64,000 nucleotides of DNA from Trametopsis cervina (Eukaryota; Basidiomycota; Agaricomycetes; Polyporales; Irpicaceae): positions 441,927-505,926 of the forward strand of contig MU278365.1 in the NCBI GenBank assembly GCA_022385755.1. Reading direction: 5' to 3'. Made by a program: the position numbers and the translations under genes. Under the pieces are notes generated by a model. That model did no database searches. It was not told the origin of the DNA and worked only from the letters and a program-made list of their open reading frames with translations. Shown here in pieces: positions 1 through 11,012 of the stretch. Each line of letters begins with the position of its first letter. The stretch's first letter is position 1.

Positions 1-1
1 C

Positions 2-738
2 GATTTATTCTACAACAAGTCTGGTCAGCTGGAACAGCTTACTCTTGGACTGGGTATGTTGTTGCGCGAGCTTCATTCCATTGCGTTTGATCGCCGCAGT
101 CCTAGCGACGAGGTGATTGAACGCGAGCCGATTTGTTCTGGGGATATGACAATTAGCTCGGCCACAGATATCATACATGGCGCTCTCGACTTCATCCTCA
201 CCGTTCTACCCCCTCCATCCAACCATCCGCTTGGGGCAAAGCCTACGCCGTCGCACCCGGTCTCGCCCCGCCCCTCTGACGCTACAGGAGCCCCAGACGC
301 TCCCGGTCCGTTGCCGGACTTGAACCCAAAGTCGGTGCAGCAGGTCATACCTGCACTCTCTGCTGCCGCACACGCAGATGCTATCAGCACGGGACTCCCT
401 GAGCATGATCCGGCGACCGAGGAATCCGGTGAGCCGGCCGATGTAGAAGAAGACGGCACCGAGGAGGTGGAGACGTCAGAGGCAGTGTTGCGGAAGAGAA
501 AGCGTGCAGCCACTGGGCCTTCCACAACGTATGTCAGCATAGCAGACCCCCATGCGCTTTGCTAACGTTGTGCGTCAGCGAAAGCTCCAAATCTCTCAAC
601 GCAGCCGAGGCTTCGACCGCTACAGCAAAGCCTCCGTCCAAAGTCGCGAAAGGTCATGAATTCACAGAGGTAAAGACTCGCAGTGGTCGGCAGGTTACTG
701 TCTCTGAGCGGGCGCGAGGGAGTTTGGTGCTCAAATAG
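2..738 (+). CDS. 3' end of a disordered basic/acidic protein gene (5' truncated by window edge)
   Basis: The frame is open from base 2, so the start lies upstream of the window. The last two exons are 2-528 and 579-738, joined by a 50-nt intron with a GTATGT donor and CAG acceptor. Joining them keeps the frame and ends at TAG 736-738. The visible part is about 229 residues. It begins with a short helical-looking segment (GLGMLLRELHS), then becomes a Pro/Ala/Glu-rich disordered tail with a basic patch (RKRKRA) that could act as a nuclear signal. The extreme C-terminus contains KTRSGRQV, which resembles the LRSGR motif in the zinc-cluster-like protein at 2616-5474. I recognise no family. A nuclear or chromatin role is inference from the basic patch only. 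It converges on the next gene with 58 bp between stop codons. Confidence 0.7.
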
Positions 739-796
739 GCTATGTAAATACATCTGAATTGTTTCATCTGCACAATGTATCGTTCTCGGAGCGACG

Positions 797-2395
797 TTAC
801 TCTTCACTGTCTGACTCGGCCCCTTCTTCTTCGACTCCGGCAAACGAGACAACACGGCTACTGCGACTACGAGAGGACACTTTTGGTGTAGTCAGTACAC
901 GGGGTGTAACAATACGACAGTAAGCAACGTACTGCGGCTGGATTCTGCTACGCTAGGGCCTTTCTCATAAGCGACGGGCGGGTCGCCAAATGCAGGCAAC
1001 AAACCAAGACCGGACAGGTTGTCTTCGGCTACGCTGGAGCGTCCATAACTGCTGTTATTGGTGGGAAGATGTGTGTCAAGTAGGGGAGATGCATGACCGC
1101 TGCCGGCCGGTCGTGGCGGGTCAGTGTAGGTTGGAGACTCTACTTCTATGAACATATTAGTATCGTGCTAACGCTCCTGAACGTTATCTGTACTCACTGC
1201 GAGCAGATGAATCGGATGCAGAATCACTCGTGTCCTCCATAGGTGCATCTCCGAAGCTGGGAAGCTGTGCTAACGCGGATACAACTAATTCAGCCTCGCC
1301 AATACCCCGGTGAGTGTGAACTGCACCGTGAGAAGCATCATTCAAGATGACTGACTCCTCGCTGCCGCTCAAAGATACCTCTCGGACAACGCTAGGCAGC
1401 GCTGTGGGAGACAGTGAAATCTGTTCCCTCTCACGGGGATCATTCACCTCCCCGGAGTTGAGCTCGACGTGAAGTGTGCCCACAGTAGTACCCTCCACCG
1501 ATTTGTCATGATCGGCCGCGTCACCCATAATACCGTCTTCTTCAAAGGCCGGAAGATCTGCTCCCCACTCCCCTGTTCCTTCGCTGCCGTTGTATTCTGA
1601 CGAAGGCGACGAGGTTGTAAAGGTTGGAAGCTCTGCCATCGTAGTGTCAATTGCTGACTCCGTGTCTTCAGCACTCTGGTGCTCGTCAGAGGTATTCCCA
1701 TCGGTCACGAAGGCTGGGAGGGGTGCCTCCATAAGCCAGTCGCCGTCCTCGTCATCCTCATCGCTTGAATCGCCTGCTGTTGAGCGAGCAGGCAGGGCAG
1801 ATTCGTGTACGGGAGGAGAGGCTGGCAGTGCCTCTCTTGCTGTGCGTGATGGGCCAGGCACCCGATTACGGAGGTTAAACCTAACGTCAAACTCACTGGG
1901 GCCTCCAGAGGTATGCGATCCTTCGCCTGAGGGCAACGAGGGACTTGCAGGCCTCTCCTGCAATTCGTTGACATTTGACGACTCATTGGGGTGTACTGTT
2001 GTGTCTTGCCCCGCTGCAGAGCCATCCTGTTCGTCAGAGGGCTCAAATGCAGGAAGTATGGAGCCACCAAATGGAACCTCGCTCATCCTGTCCTCATCAT
2101 CGGCCATCTCTGAATCGTCCGAATCGCTATCGGCTGCCTGGTTGGACCGCTCTGTGGTTTCCCCTGGGCTGCGATCTGATTTATTGCGCAATAAGACCAG
2201 CCGATGGACCATTGCAGAGCCGGTACATACCTCTCGTGATCCAAAATGTTGAGCCATCAGCTAGTAACCCATATCGTGTTTCCTCTCGGCCGGTCACATC
2301 GTAGACCCGGCCGAACTCATATGTGCTTGGTCTCTCTGTACTTCATATGTCAGTGCTGCCCATTTTTCATATGTATGCCACTTACCGTTTGACAT
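797..2395 (-). CDS. Acidic disordered protein with six LPxF motifs (function unknown)
   Basis: Five exons on the minus strand (2386-2395, 2231-2335, 1198-2175, 933-1145, 797-879) join in perfect phase to 462 residues. Donors are GTAAGT, GTATGT, GTGAGT and GTACGT; branch-like TACTAAT and TACTGAC precede the acceptors. The N-terminal ~40 residues look folded (YEFGRVYDVTGREETRYG..LADGSTFWITR). The rest is very acidic and Ser-rich. A short motif LP(A/S/T)F recurs six times (GGSILPAFEP, EAPLPAFVTD, AELPTFTTS, ADLPAFEED, AQLPSFGDA, LGLLPAFGD), each set in acidic sequence. The C-terminus ends ESDSEE. Spaced short linear motifs in an acidic disordered chain suggest multivalent binding to a partner, which is inference. 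The gene is divergent from the zinc-cluster gene, with about 220 bp between start codons, so they may share a promoter. I do not recognise the family. Confidence 0.8.
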
Positions 2396-2615
2396 GTTCG
2401 TGATTGTGTGCAGTAGACATCTGGGCATGCGTGGAGCGCCCAATGCACGGCCTACGCGATCACGTGATGTACGTGGCCGGTGTTGCCAGAGACGGCGATC
2501 TGGCTATGCCGATCTATTGAGCTGGCAGCTTGCATCTTCGGCGTTGTTTCTTCTTCCTCTTCCATCACGCATACAGCTTGCCTTCCAAGTCCTACTCTTC
2601 CACCACACTGCTATC

Positions 2616-5474
2616 ATGTCTCTCAGCGCTCAACATCAAATGAATGTTGCCGTCTTTCGCCTTCTTGCTGGACTGGATGTCGTGCACAACGTGCCTAAGG
2701 AACAGTGCAAGCGGTATTGGGATGAAATGGCGGTTGACGCGGTACGCACGCACGTTCACTTCATCTTTACTGTGACTAACATTCCATAGAGGGAAGTAAT
2801 AACTACATGGAACAGTAACCGGCAGGCCATCATCAACTCGCTCGCGGCGAGTGCAGCAATCGAAATGAGAGAGGCCGGTATCAAGAAACGCTTTCCGAAG
2901 CTACATCGAATCACTCCAACCGACCCACGCGTTCGAGAGTACAAGATGAAGCTGACGGATGCACGGCCGGCCATTAGTGAGGACGCGCTGAATGAGTCTG
3001 GGAGGGCGTGGTGGAATGGTAAGTTCTGTGTAGTATTATGCTGCTCAATCTGATATTTTCCTTAGATTTCAAAGCTCATTCTGCTGATGGCAGAGATCCG
3101 GCCACCGCAACGCCGGAGCCAGCAGCACCAGGAACACTACGCAGTGGTCGATTGCGCACAGCGGATGGAGACGCAGCGAGGAGTCCGGAGACTCCTGAAG
3201 TCGTGCTGAGCCCGGCCGACGCGGGGCGGTTGAGTATGGAGGGGAAGCGGCCGCGAACAGGTGCTCTGATGCAGCCAGGGAGTTTGGACGAACCTCGTCG
3301 AGGGCGGAGCGAGGTGCAAAAGGGGAAACAGCCGGCTCGAAGTCGAGTCCCATCCGTAGCGGCCAGTACGGATGGGATGGACACCGGTGCGTGACTATGC
3401 CTGGCTATGCCGCAGTCCCACTAATCGTTTCACAGATACGACCCATGAGAGCCCGCCCAGACGCCGCACTCGCAGTGCGTCCAGAGCTGCACGAGGGTCT
3501 CAGGCTGTGACAGAAGAGGACGACCAGGGTATGACTACCGGTATGTCCATATCCTACCACACGTAGCCCGCACACTGAAGCCAGTGTAGACACAAGCCGC
3601 CGTGACACTCCTACACGCCGTAAACGCAGCCGATCGTTATCTACAGTGGTAGCAGACGTTAGCGATGTAGAACAGCAGCCGGCCCTAAAGTCAGCACTGA
3701 AGAGGCCCCGCAAGATGCAGCGGGTTATACGACCGGCCGCTCGCCGGCAGAAACAGCCGCGGGGACAGAGTCGAAGCAGAGCAACGTCGGTTGCTTCTGC
3801 TGCGGCAACTGATGACGATGCCAGTCAGCAATCCACCACTGAGGCGTTGCATACGGGAGTCAATCTCGTGGCTGGCTTGGCCCCTGATGTGGACGCGGTC
3901 GTCGACGAAATGATATCGGAGGAAGATTGGCACGTCGGGCCAACGCTATCGGTAAGTCGTACAGAGCAATGCCCTGTTAGCGTTAATCTGCTGACCTGCA
4001 ATACAGAGACTCTGGTGCACCTCGTGCAAGTCAACACGTGAAGAAGGCTATCGCCATAAATGCGACGTCTACTTCAACCCCAGCGACAGTACCTCCAGTG
4101 CACGATGCATTCGGTGCATTCGGCAAAAACTTCGATGCGACCTTGCTCCACGATTCAACAAGGGCACGAAGACAACTGCCGAAATATTAAATTCAATGCT
4201 TCTATTGCTCAAGGTGGCCGAAAAAAGATATTCGGAGGACTTACTCCTCCCTTTAACGTTTGGAGACGCTGCGCTGATGGCCACGGCCCGTCATCCTGAG
4301 CAGAATACGCCCGCACCGCCTGAGGATCCATTTGAATTGACAGATGGTGAAGACGACATGGAATGGTGGCACCGCACCAGAAAAACGTCCTCTGGTAATA
4401 CCTCCAAGAAAACTCACCAATCGACTGGAGCCCGAGGTCGTGGCAAGCAGATCGCGCGTGGACGCAAGACAGGAAAGCATGAAAATGCTACAACACGCAA
4501 AGCTCCATCGTCGTCCACGTCGGAGGTTAACATGAGAACTCGAGCATCGCAAGCCAAGCGCTCCGTCCCTGCCGGCATGGAGAGTAACAGCGGAGAACCA
4601 GAGGCCAGCAATTCACGGACAAGCACACGACGTGTTCGTCGCATCGAATTGCGTGAGCCAAATGATGGCAATTGGCGCATAAGTTGGTGTATGCCGCTTC
4701 ACCTGCGTTGATACCTACTAACCGCTCTCTCTTAGTCAACTCTATGGCCGAATTCGTTGCTGCACAGCCTGACGGTACGCCCAAATATCTTTGCAGAGGG
4801 TTGTGTGTATGCTAACTGCAAGGCAGATTGGCGGCCAGGAAGTGTTTATGGCTCACGTGGCTTTGGAAACGCCCTTGTCGCACAGCAGACACACGTGAAG
4901 ACAGACCCCAATGATGTGTCTGACGACGATCGTAACGACATGGCTCCAGACGATGCGGGTACTGGGCTGCAGACGGACAGAAAGCTGACAACCTCCAGCT
5001 CTGAATCACTTAGGTTGAGCCGCCTCACGCTACACAACGACGTCACATGGGACCCGCCACTGCCTCTTGTAGAGCCCGAGTGGCATGACATGGAGCCGGT
5101 ACGAGACTACTCCGCCTTCGAGCATGAGGGCGCCACGCAGCGCACTGCAAATGACGAGATTCACGTTGACGAACCATTGTCATCGGAACCCGCTGTAGAC
5201 CTGTCTGCTCCGGAAGCTGAAAAACAAGAGACGGGAATACAAGCGGGGGCAGATATGACATTGTCTGAGTCTGCTGTGCAAACTCCTCCACGGATTATGC
5301 TCAATGCAGGTGAGTTTTTTTACCCGATGTTTGAAGTCAATTTAACACAAACATGTTCCACCAGCCGTGCAGACCGACCTGTACCACCAAACGGGTCAAG
5401 CTTCTATTCAGACGGACGGCCTTAACCATACGCGGGGGGGGATTCCATCGGTACAGTGGGGGTGGGCAAGATAG
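2616..5474 (+). CDS. Zinc-cluster-like, low-complexity putative DNA-binding protein
   Basis: Nine exons (2616-2741, 2790-3018, 3066-3386, 3436-3528, 3590-3951, 4007-4682, 4736-4774, 4827-5309, 5365-5474) join in phase to 812 residues. The exon 6 donor (GTTGGT) is weak and least certain. The N-terminal ~115 residues look folded and end with SGRAWWND. A long Arg/Ser/Pro-rich segment with basic clusters follows, including LRSGRLR and RRKRSRS. At about residues 378-421 six cysteines are arranged C-x2-C-x11-C-x14-C-x2-C-x6-C. The last part (C-x2-C-x6-C) matches half of a fungal Zn2Cys6 cluster, but the first half has a longer loop. The C-terminal third is acidic. This supports a nuclear zinc-binding protein, perhaps a regulator. 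It does not match canonical Gal4-type clusters, so family membership is open. Confidence 0.8.
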
Positions 5475-5574
5475 TGTATTGTGCAATAGATTACCACATG
5501 CAGATCAATATTATTTCGTTCCATGTAATTGTGATTTGAGCAATCACATTTGTTGAATATATATCTGTGCATGA

Positions 5575-7060
5575 CCGTCACCGGCCGCCGAACGATATTG
5601 TTTCCTCAGTATTCTATTTCTACCTCCAACGCAGTACTATCATTTACACTTGGCCAGTTAATGGTGGTGGAGGTCGACGTATTTATACCTACGCTAGGCA
5701 GACCAATATAGTTATTTACCTCGCAGTCAATTATTTGCTCTGAACTGCCGACTACTCTCTGACCGGTCTGGCCCTGTCATCGGCCGACCAATAGTGTCGA
5801 GTGCTGCTCCATGTACAAGGTCACTCGGCCAACTAATAGCAATGTTCAGTATGTCTTCAGTATTATTGTTGTACGGCCGGACAGTATGCTACAATCTTAC
5901 CGGTGTCGTTTTGGTATCGGCCGGGCAGTAATGTTTGTGATCGGCCGGCCAGCAGTGTCGGCTACTGAGCTATGTACAAGCTTGCCCGGCCGACCACTAG
6001 TATTGCTCAGTATCTAGTCAGTATCATTATTGTACGGCCGGACAGTATGCTACACTCGTACCGGTGTCGTTTTGGTATCGGCCGGTCAGTAATGTTTGTG
6101 ATCGGCCGGTCAGCAGTGTCGGCTGCTGAGCTATGTACCAGCTCGCCCGGCCGATCAATAGCATTGCTCACTACATAATTAGTGTTACTGCTGTACGGCC
6201 GGACAACACGCTACCTGCAGATCAGTGTTGTTTTGTTACTGACCGGGAAAGAGTATTCGTTATCGGCCGGTCAGAAGTGTCGGCTGCTCACCTATGTACA
6301 AGATTGCTCGGCCGACCAATAGCGTTGTTCAGTACATAATCAGCATTACTCTCTTACAGCCGAAACGTGTACCACTGTCCGACCGGTGTCGTTCAGTTAT
6401 CGGCCGGTCAGTATTGTCGGCTGTTGCCCGATGTACAAGGTCACTCGGCCGACACATATTTACATTCACCAAGTAGTCAATTTATTCATATATTTCAGCA
6501 CACCTATCATAATAACGGTCAGCAATCCATCTGCCTGGTCGACTAATCATTCTTGTGGGGGCACGTGATGACTAAAGCCGGCCGGTGGACATTATTGGTG
6601 ACTAGCAAGCCACTACTACTGGGTACTGAACGTATCATGTATGCAATCGGCCGAGGAATGCTATCTATCGGTACATAATCAGTTGATATCCACGGCCGAA
6701 CGATAATACTGAACTACGGCCGGTCAGTACATGTGTCAGTCCAGTCAATATTATTTAGCATCCTCGTGCACTCGGCTGACCAGCAGTATTGCTGCACTGG
6801 GTAGGAGTATATCGGCCGACCGATACAGCTTATATTTATTGCTAGTTTTGGCACCTGGCTCATTAGACTATGTTTACAATGGCCAAGCAGCTTACATCGG
6901 CCGAGTGATATTACTGCCCCATCCATTTTCATATACTGCATGGTAATCATACTGTAGTAACTTTTTGACTGCTCTGTATTACTGAAATGTATTGCTACTA
7001 CACCAGCACAATACTACCATGCTACTGTACATGGCCGGCCGAGGTCGGCCAACCAATAGC
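5575..7060. other. Non-coding, CGGCCG-rich intergenic block
   Basis: About 1.5 kb between the zinc-cluster gene and the NLR pseudogene. No spliceable gene was found. The block is otherwise AT-rich but studded with CGGCCG/TCGGCCGACC cores, often followed by CAATA or CAGTA. It includes the 161-bp array listed separately. The same core continues in scattered form up to about 7050, immediately before the truncated NLR begins. Confidence 0.6.
5765..6470 (+). repeat. 161-bp tandem repeat (minisatellite) with CGGCCG cores
   Basis: Unit starts marked by ATGTAC(A/C)AG or ATGTACCAG occur at 5811, 5972, 6133, 6294 and 6431. The first three intervals are exactly 161 bp. The fourth unit is 137 bp, so it carries a deletion, and the copies before 5811 and after 6431 are partial. 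Each unit contains several CGGCCG palindromes and an inner near-duplication (TATCGGCCGGTCAGTAATG / GATCGGCCGGTCAGCAGTG). Short open frames of about 68 codons in each unit are a by-product of the repeat and are not genes. Confidence 0.85.
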
Positions 7061-9785
7061 TATCGCCTATTAATCCCATATTCTGTGTGATAATACTGTG
7101 TTATATATCTTCACGAGGACGCAGAATCTATTCCAGTGGGCTACTACTGCTTGCAGATTTGTCAAAGAGCGAAAAGCTGGACAGTCTGTGTCGGAGCGCA
7201 TGGAAATCCTTTTGGAAGAGAGGGGTGCGACGGAATCACCTTTGGATAGCATCTACATCAAGGTGTTCAGCAGTGTCTGCAACGCTGGTACTCCTGGATC
7301 GAAGAAACGACAGCGGTATCAAACTGCACTGGGGCTGGTTCTCGCCGTACATGAACCATTAGTGATGTCAGCATTGACAGAGCTTCTTGTCGGCAACCCA
7401 GAGGCTGTCAAAGCGATCGACATCTATGTGCCATTCTTAGGGTCTCTCTTCCGAGGAGCAGGACCAGACGGCGTACCTATACGGCCTCTTCACACGTCTC
7501 TTCTTGACTTTCTGACCGATCCGCGGCGGTCTGGTGACTATTATGTCGAGCCCTATCGTGAAAACGGCCCATTAGCGCAAGCATCGCTTCAGACGATCAT
7601 TGATGGCCTGCAGTTCAACATCTGTCATATTGAGAGCTCGTATGTTGCTAATAAGGATATCCCCAATTTGGCCGAGCAGATTAAGACACACATATCTCCG
7701 GCCCTCTCCTATGCCTATCGATTCTGGGATTATCACGTATGTAAATGCGAAGATGCAGTGGTCATCAAATCAGATGTTTGTCGCTTCTTCGACCACTCCG
7801 TACTGGCCTGGCTTGAAGCGATGTCACTGTTGGGAATGGTGAATACAATCGTAGTGCGAATGCGCCATCTGCGAGAATGGAATAAGGTGGGCCTTGATCT
7901 TTTATCATGCGTGAGGCTGTCTAATACATCCTGCAATCACAGGATGGAACGATTCGAGATTCAACTAATGATGATCTAGCATGATTTGTTTCGATGTGTG
8001 GCAGCGCGATCTCGCTGTCTGTACCACACATCTACCTATCCGCTCTGTCCTTTGTCCCGCAGACATCATTTATCTATGACCGGTACACGAAAAACTACAG
8101 CCGCGCACTCCGTGTGGCAAACAGTAACAACATTCGATGGCCACGGTGCCTTCTCAGGCTCGAAGCCGGCGGGGAAGTGAAAAGCATAGCAGTATCTCCC
8201 AACGATCGCATCATTGCCAGTGCGCAAGATCATTTCATCCACCTCTGGGACGCCGCAACGGGCGAGCGCATTGGAGATCCCCTTGCAGGTCATCAGAATG
8301 AGGTAGTATCCATTGCGTTTTCACCAGATGGCAACACGCTTGTATCCGGGTCATGGGATAGCACATTAATGCTATGGAGCACTGGCACAGGACAGCCTAT
8401 CGGACACCCCCTCTGTGGCCACACTGCTCAAGTTCAATCCGTTGCATTTTCACCAGACAACAAAACAATCGCCTCGGGCTCGTTCGATCGTACGATCAGA
8501 ATATGGGATGCCTTCAGCCAACAGCTCGTTCGCACCTTCCATGGTCACTTGCACATTGTTTGGTCACTCGCATTTTCCCCAAATGGTACGAAAGTGGTCT
8601 CAGGTTCGATGGACGAAACTGTCAGGCTGTGGGATGTGACTACGGGACAGCAAGTTGGAGGCACTCTCACCTGGCATGAGGGGCGTGTCAACTCAGTCTC
8701 GTTTTCGCCTGATGGAAACACCATTGTCTCTTGCTCGGTTGATCAAACGATACAGTTGTGGAATGTGTCCAAGCACGCCCCCAGTGGTGAGCCTCTGCTA
8801 GGTCATTCGCACATCGTTCACTCGGCAGCCTTCTCAGCCGGTGGTTCACGGCTGATATCGAGTTCCGCCGACTCCAATATCCTGGTATGGGATCTTGACC
8901 AACGCCAGCCGGTGGGACGTATCCTGACAGGGCACACTGGGTGGGTCCTGACGACTGTGTTCCCGTCGGATGGACACAAGGTTGCATCAGGTTCATCAGA
9001 TGAGACAATCGGTGTGTGGGATGTGACGATGGACGAGCCAATGAGCGAGTCTGTGGCGGAGGTTGCCGGCACTGTCTGGTCGGTCACCTTCTCCCCAGAT
9101 GGCCGGCGGTTAGCTTTGGGCCTCCGCGATGGAACTATTCAACAGTGGAATCCAGTGACCGGACGTGCCATCGGAAAGCCTTTTGTAGGCCACACAGATG
9201 CTGTGTACTCCGTCGTGTATTCCCCTGATGGGCTTAGACTTGTCTCTGGCTGTTATGATTCCACAGTCCGGCAGTGGGATACCGCGACAGGGGCCGTGAT
9301 CGACGGCCCTCTTGCTCAGCATACTCTACCGGTCAATGCAGTGGCAGTCTCACCTGATGGGCAGTGGTATGTAACAGGATCAGATGACGGGACGATCTTT
9401 TGCTGGGACGCAGCCACGGGCGAGCGAGACGGCATATTCATCGCTCCGGGGACGCCTGTCCACTCAGTCGCAGTCTCCCCGGACAGGCAGACGGTTCTCG
9501 CGGGGCTGGGAGATGGTACACTGATGCTGTGGGACTCTGAATCCCCATGGCCCAGCGATCCTCTTGTCGGACACGCAGGCGAGGTCCACTCGGTCGCATT
9601 TTCGCCAGATGGACGAACTATGGCCTCCGGCTCAAGTGACTGCACGGTGAGGCTATGGGACAGTCAGACGAGGGAAGCGATAGGTAGGCCCTTTATTGGC
9701 CATACGTTGAAAATTCGGACCGTCGCGTTCTCCCCTGATGGGACGCGGATCGTCTCTGGGTCCGATGACCGAACAGTAAGACAAT

Positions 9786-9790
9786 GGAAC
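9786..9790. repeat. Left target-site duplication GGAAC of the solo LTR
   Basis: GGAAC at 9786-9790 is repeated at 10491-10495 and brackets the 700-bp LTR. Five bases is the usual duplication size for many LTR retrotransposon integrases. Confidence 0.9.
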
Positions 9791-10490
9791 TGTCACGGAG
9801 ACTGGTCACGTGACGTGTAGGGATTACTCTAATCTCAAGACACCGTAAGGTGTGATCCTCTTATTCAGAGAAAGACAGCTAGTAAGCTGTACGCAAATCT
9901 AGCCCAGTGAAGACCAAATGATATTAGTAAGTAATGATACAGTACAAGTAACTAAACGGCTTACCTAGCCCAGTGAAGACCAAAAGGTCGAGATGAGGGC
10001 TAGGAGCGATGAAGGTCGGGTATTTATACTACTGGGTCTGCGCACGGACCACTTTAGGGCAGGACGGACAGAACAATAGAACAATAGTGCGACGCGACAA
10101 TAGAAAGGGAACAAAGGGAGAGAACAATGGAGACGGGGACAATAGAACAATAGACGAAGGGGGACAATAGGAATGGTGCCACTCCGGGCGTGATTACTAG
10201 ATGCCGAGCCTGAGTCATAGACCGATGGACCGGAAGTCCGAAGGGTCGGAGAAGAGAAGAGTCCGAGGTTCCGGAAGGATCCGGAAGCCGTGCGGAGTTG
10301 CAGGGCCGGTGATGTCGCTATCAGTCCGGGCCGAGCGAGGAGCGCGAGTGCGCATGCATGTGCAAGTCATGTGATCGTGCAGGTCATGAGACCGTGTCGA
10401 CGAGTCACGTGATCGCGAAGACGTGTAGGGTGCGCCAAAATAAAAGAAAAGAAATCGAATAAATTGGGCGCTACATGTATAACCATGACA
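9791..10490. mobile_element. Solo LTR of an LTR retrotransposon (700 bp)
   Basis: The element starts TGTCACGG and ends ACCATGACA, giving terminal TG..CA and a 5-bp inverted repeat TGTCA/TGACA. It is flanked on both sides by GGAAC (9786-9790 and 10491-10495), a 5-bp target-site duplication. Removing one duplication plus the element restores the WD40 reading frame of the host gene. No gag or pol coding sequence lies inside, so this is a solo LTR left by recombination. A short internal direct repeat (AGCCCAGTGAAGACCAAA) occurs near 9900 and 9966. Ty3 or Copia origin cannot be told from the LTR alone. Confidence 0.92.
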
Positions 10491-10944
10491 GGAACGTGGA
10501 AACTCAAAAGCCCATCGGTCGTTCTTTGGCACACCCGAGGAGAGTCCTCTCCGCTGCCTTCTCTCCGAATGGAGAGCAGATCGTGGTTGGTACAGGGGAT
10601 GGCGCAAGAGCATGGAAGGTATCAGCAGGAACAGGAGATGCTGCCTGTGGTGCGTCGATATACCTCAATGCAACAGCCTGATGCTAATCTCGTGCTGCTC
10701 GTTGCAATCAGAGCACAACGCTACCTCGTCCAGCACGGGGGTGCTGCCGTACACGGACTCTTCCCCCATGGAAGAAGGCTGGGTGCTGGGCCCGCAGGAT
10801 GAACTGCTGTTCTGGATTGCTCCCGAATATCGTGCCGCCCTTCGGAAACCGGGAAACACCTGGGTCATCAGTGCGCGGAACCTCGAACTCGATTTTTCGC
10901 GGCTTGTACATGGAAAGTCGTGGACTGACTGTCGCGATTGAATT

Positions 10945-11012
10945 GGGGTGACGTCGCTGACTATTCGCCACTCGAAATGGGGTGACGTCGCTGACTATTC
11001 GCCACTCGAAAT
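10945..11012. repeat. Perfect 34-bp tandem duplication
   Basis: The unit beginning GGGGTGACGTCGCTGAC occurs at 10945-10978 and again at 10979-11012 with no differences. It lies 3 bp after the NLR pseudogene stop codon. Each copy contains a TGACGTCG site (CRE-like). The identity suggests a recent duplication. Confidence 0.9.

Larger units (their letters stand above)
7098..10941 (+). pseudogene. Decayed NACHT-WD40 (NLR-like) gene lacking the NTPase core, interrupted by a solo LTR
   Basis: Similarity starts abruptly at LFQWATTACRFV (about 7128), the helical region that follows the NACHT ATPase in Agaricomycete NLR-like proteins. No Walker A or B sequence lies upstream; CGGCCG repeats do. An intron (7887-7942) keeps frame. 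At 7982-7984 a TGA interrupts a frame that is otherwise continuous (..DDLA, stop, FVSMCGSAISLSVPHIYLSAL). Family members have Arg there, so a CGA to TGA transition is likely. Then come about 14 WD40 repeats (LWDAATGE, VRLWDVTTGQ and so on). A 700-bp LTR (9791-10490) splits the last repeats, and the frame resumes exactly after the target duplication. A final intron (10650-10711) precedes the conserved tail (GWVLGPQDELLFWIAPEYR) and TGA at 10939. NLR-type proteins act in fungal non-self recognition. This copy is probably dead, though a truncated WD40 protein starting at 7994 cannot be excluded. Confidence 0.88.

Noticed and set aside
1590..2252. 220-codon plus-strand frame
   Set aside because: Antisense shadow of the main exon of the LPxF gene, which is supported by four phased introns.
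5765..6470. 161-bp array as a CRISPR-like array
   Set aside because: The genome is eukaryotic and whole units are repeated without unique spacers; it is a minisatellite.
7982..7984. TGA in the NLR frame as a programmed readthrough or recoding site
   Set aside because: No recoding context is visible and the gene already lacks its ATPase core and carries an LTR, so a simple nonsense mutation is more likely. An intron to remove it would be too short.
10464..10802. Independent gene starting at 10464 or 10475
   Set aside because: The coding similarity starts exactly at the LTR border and continues the upstream WD40 frame, so it is the 3' part of the NLR pseudogene.
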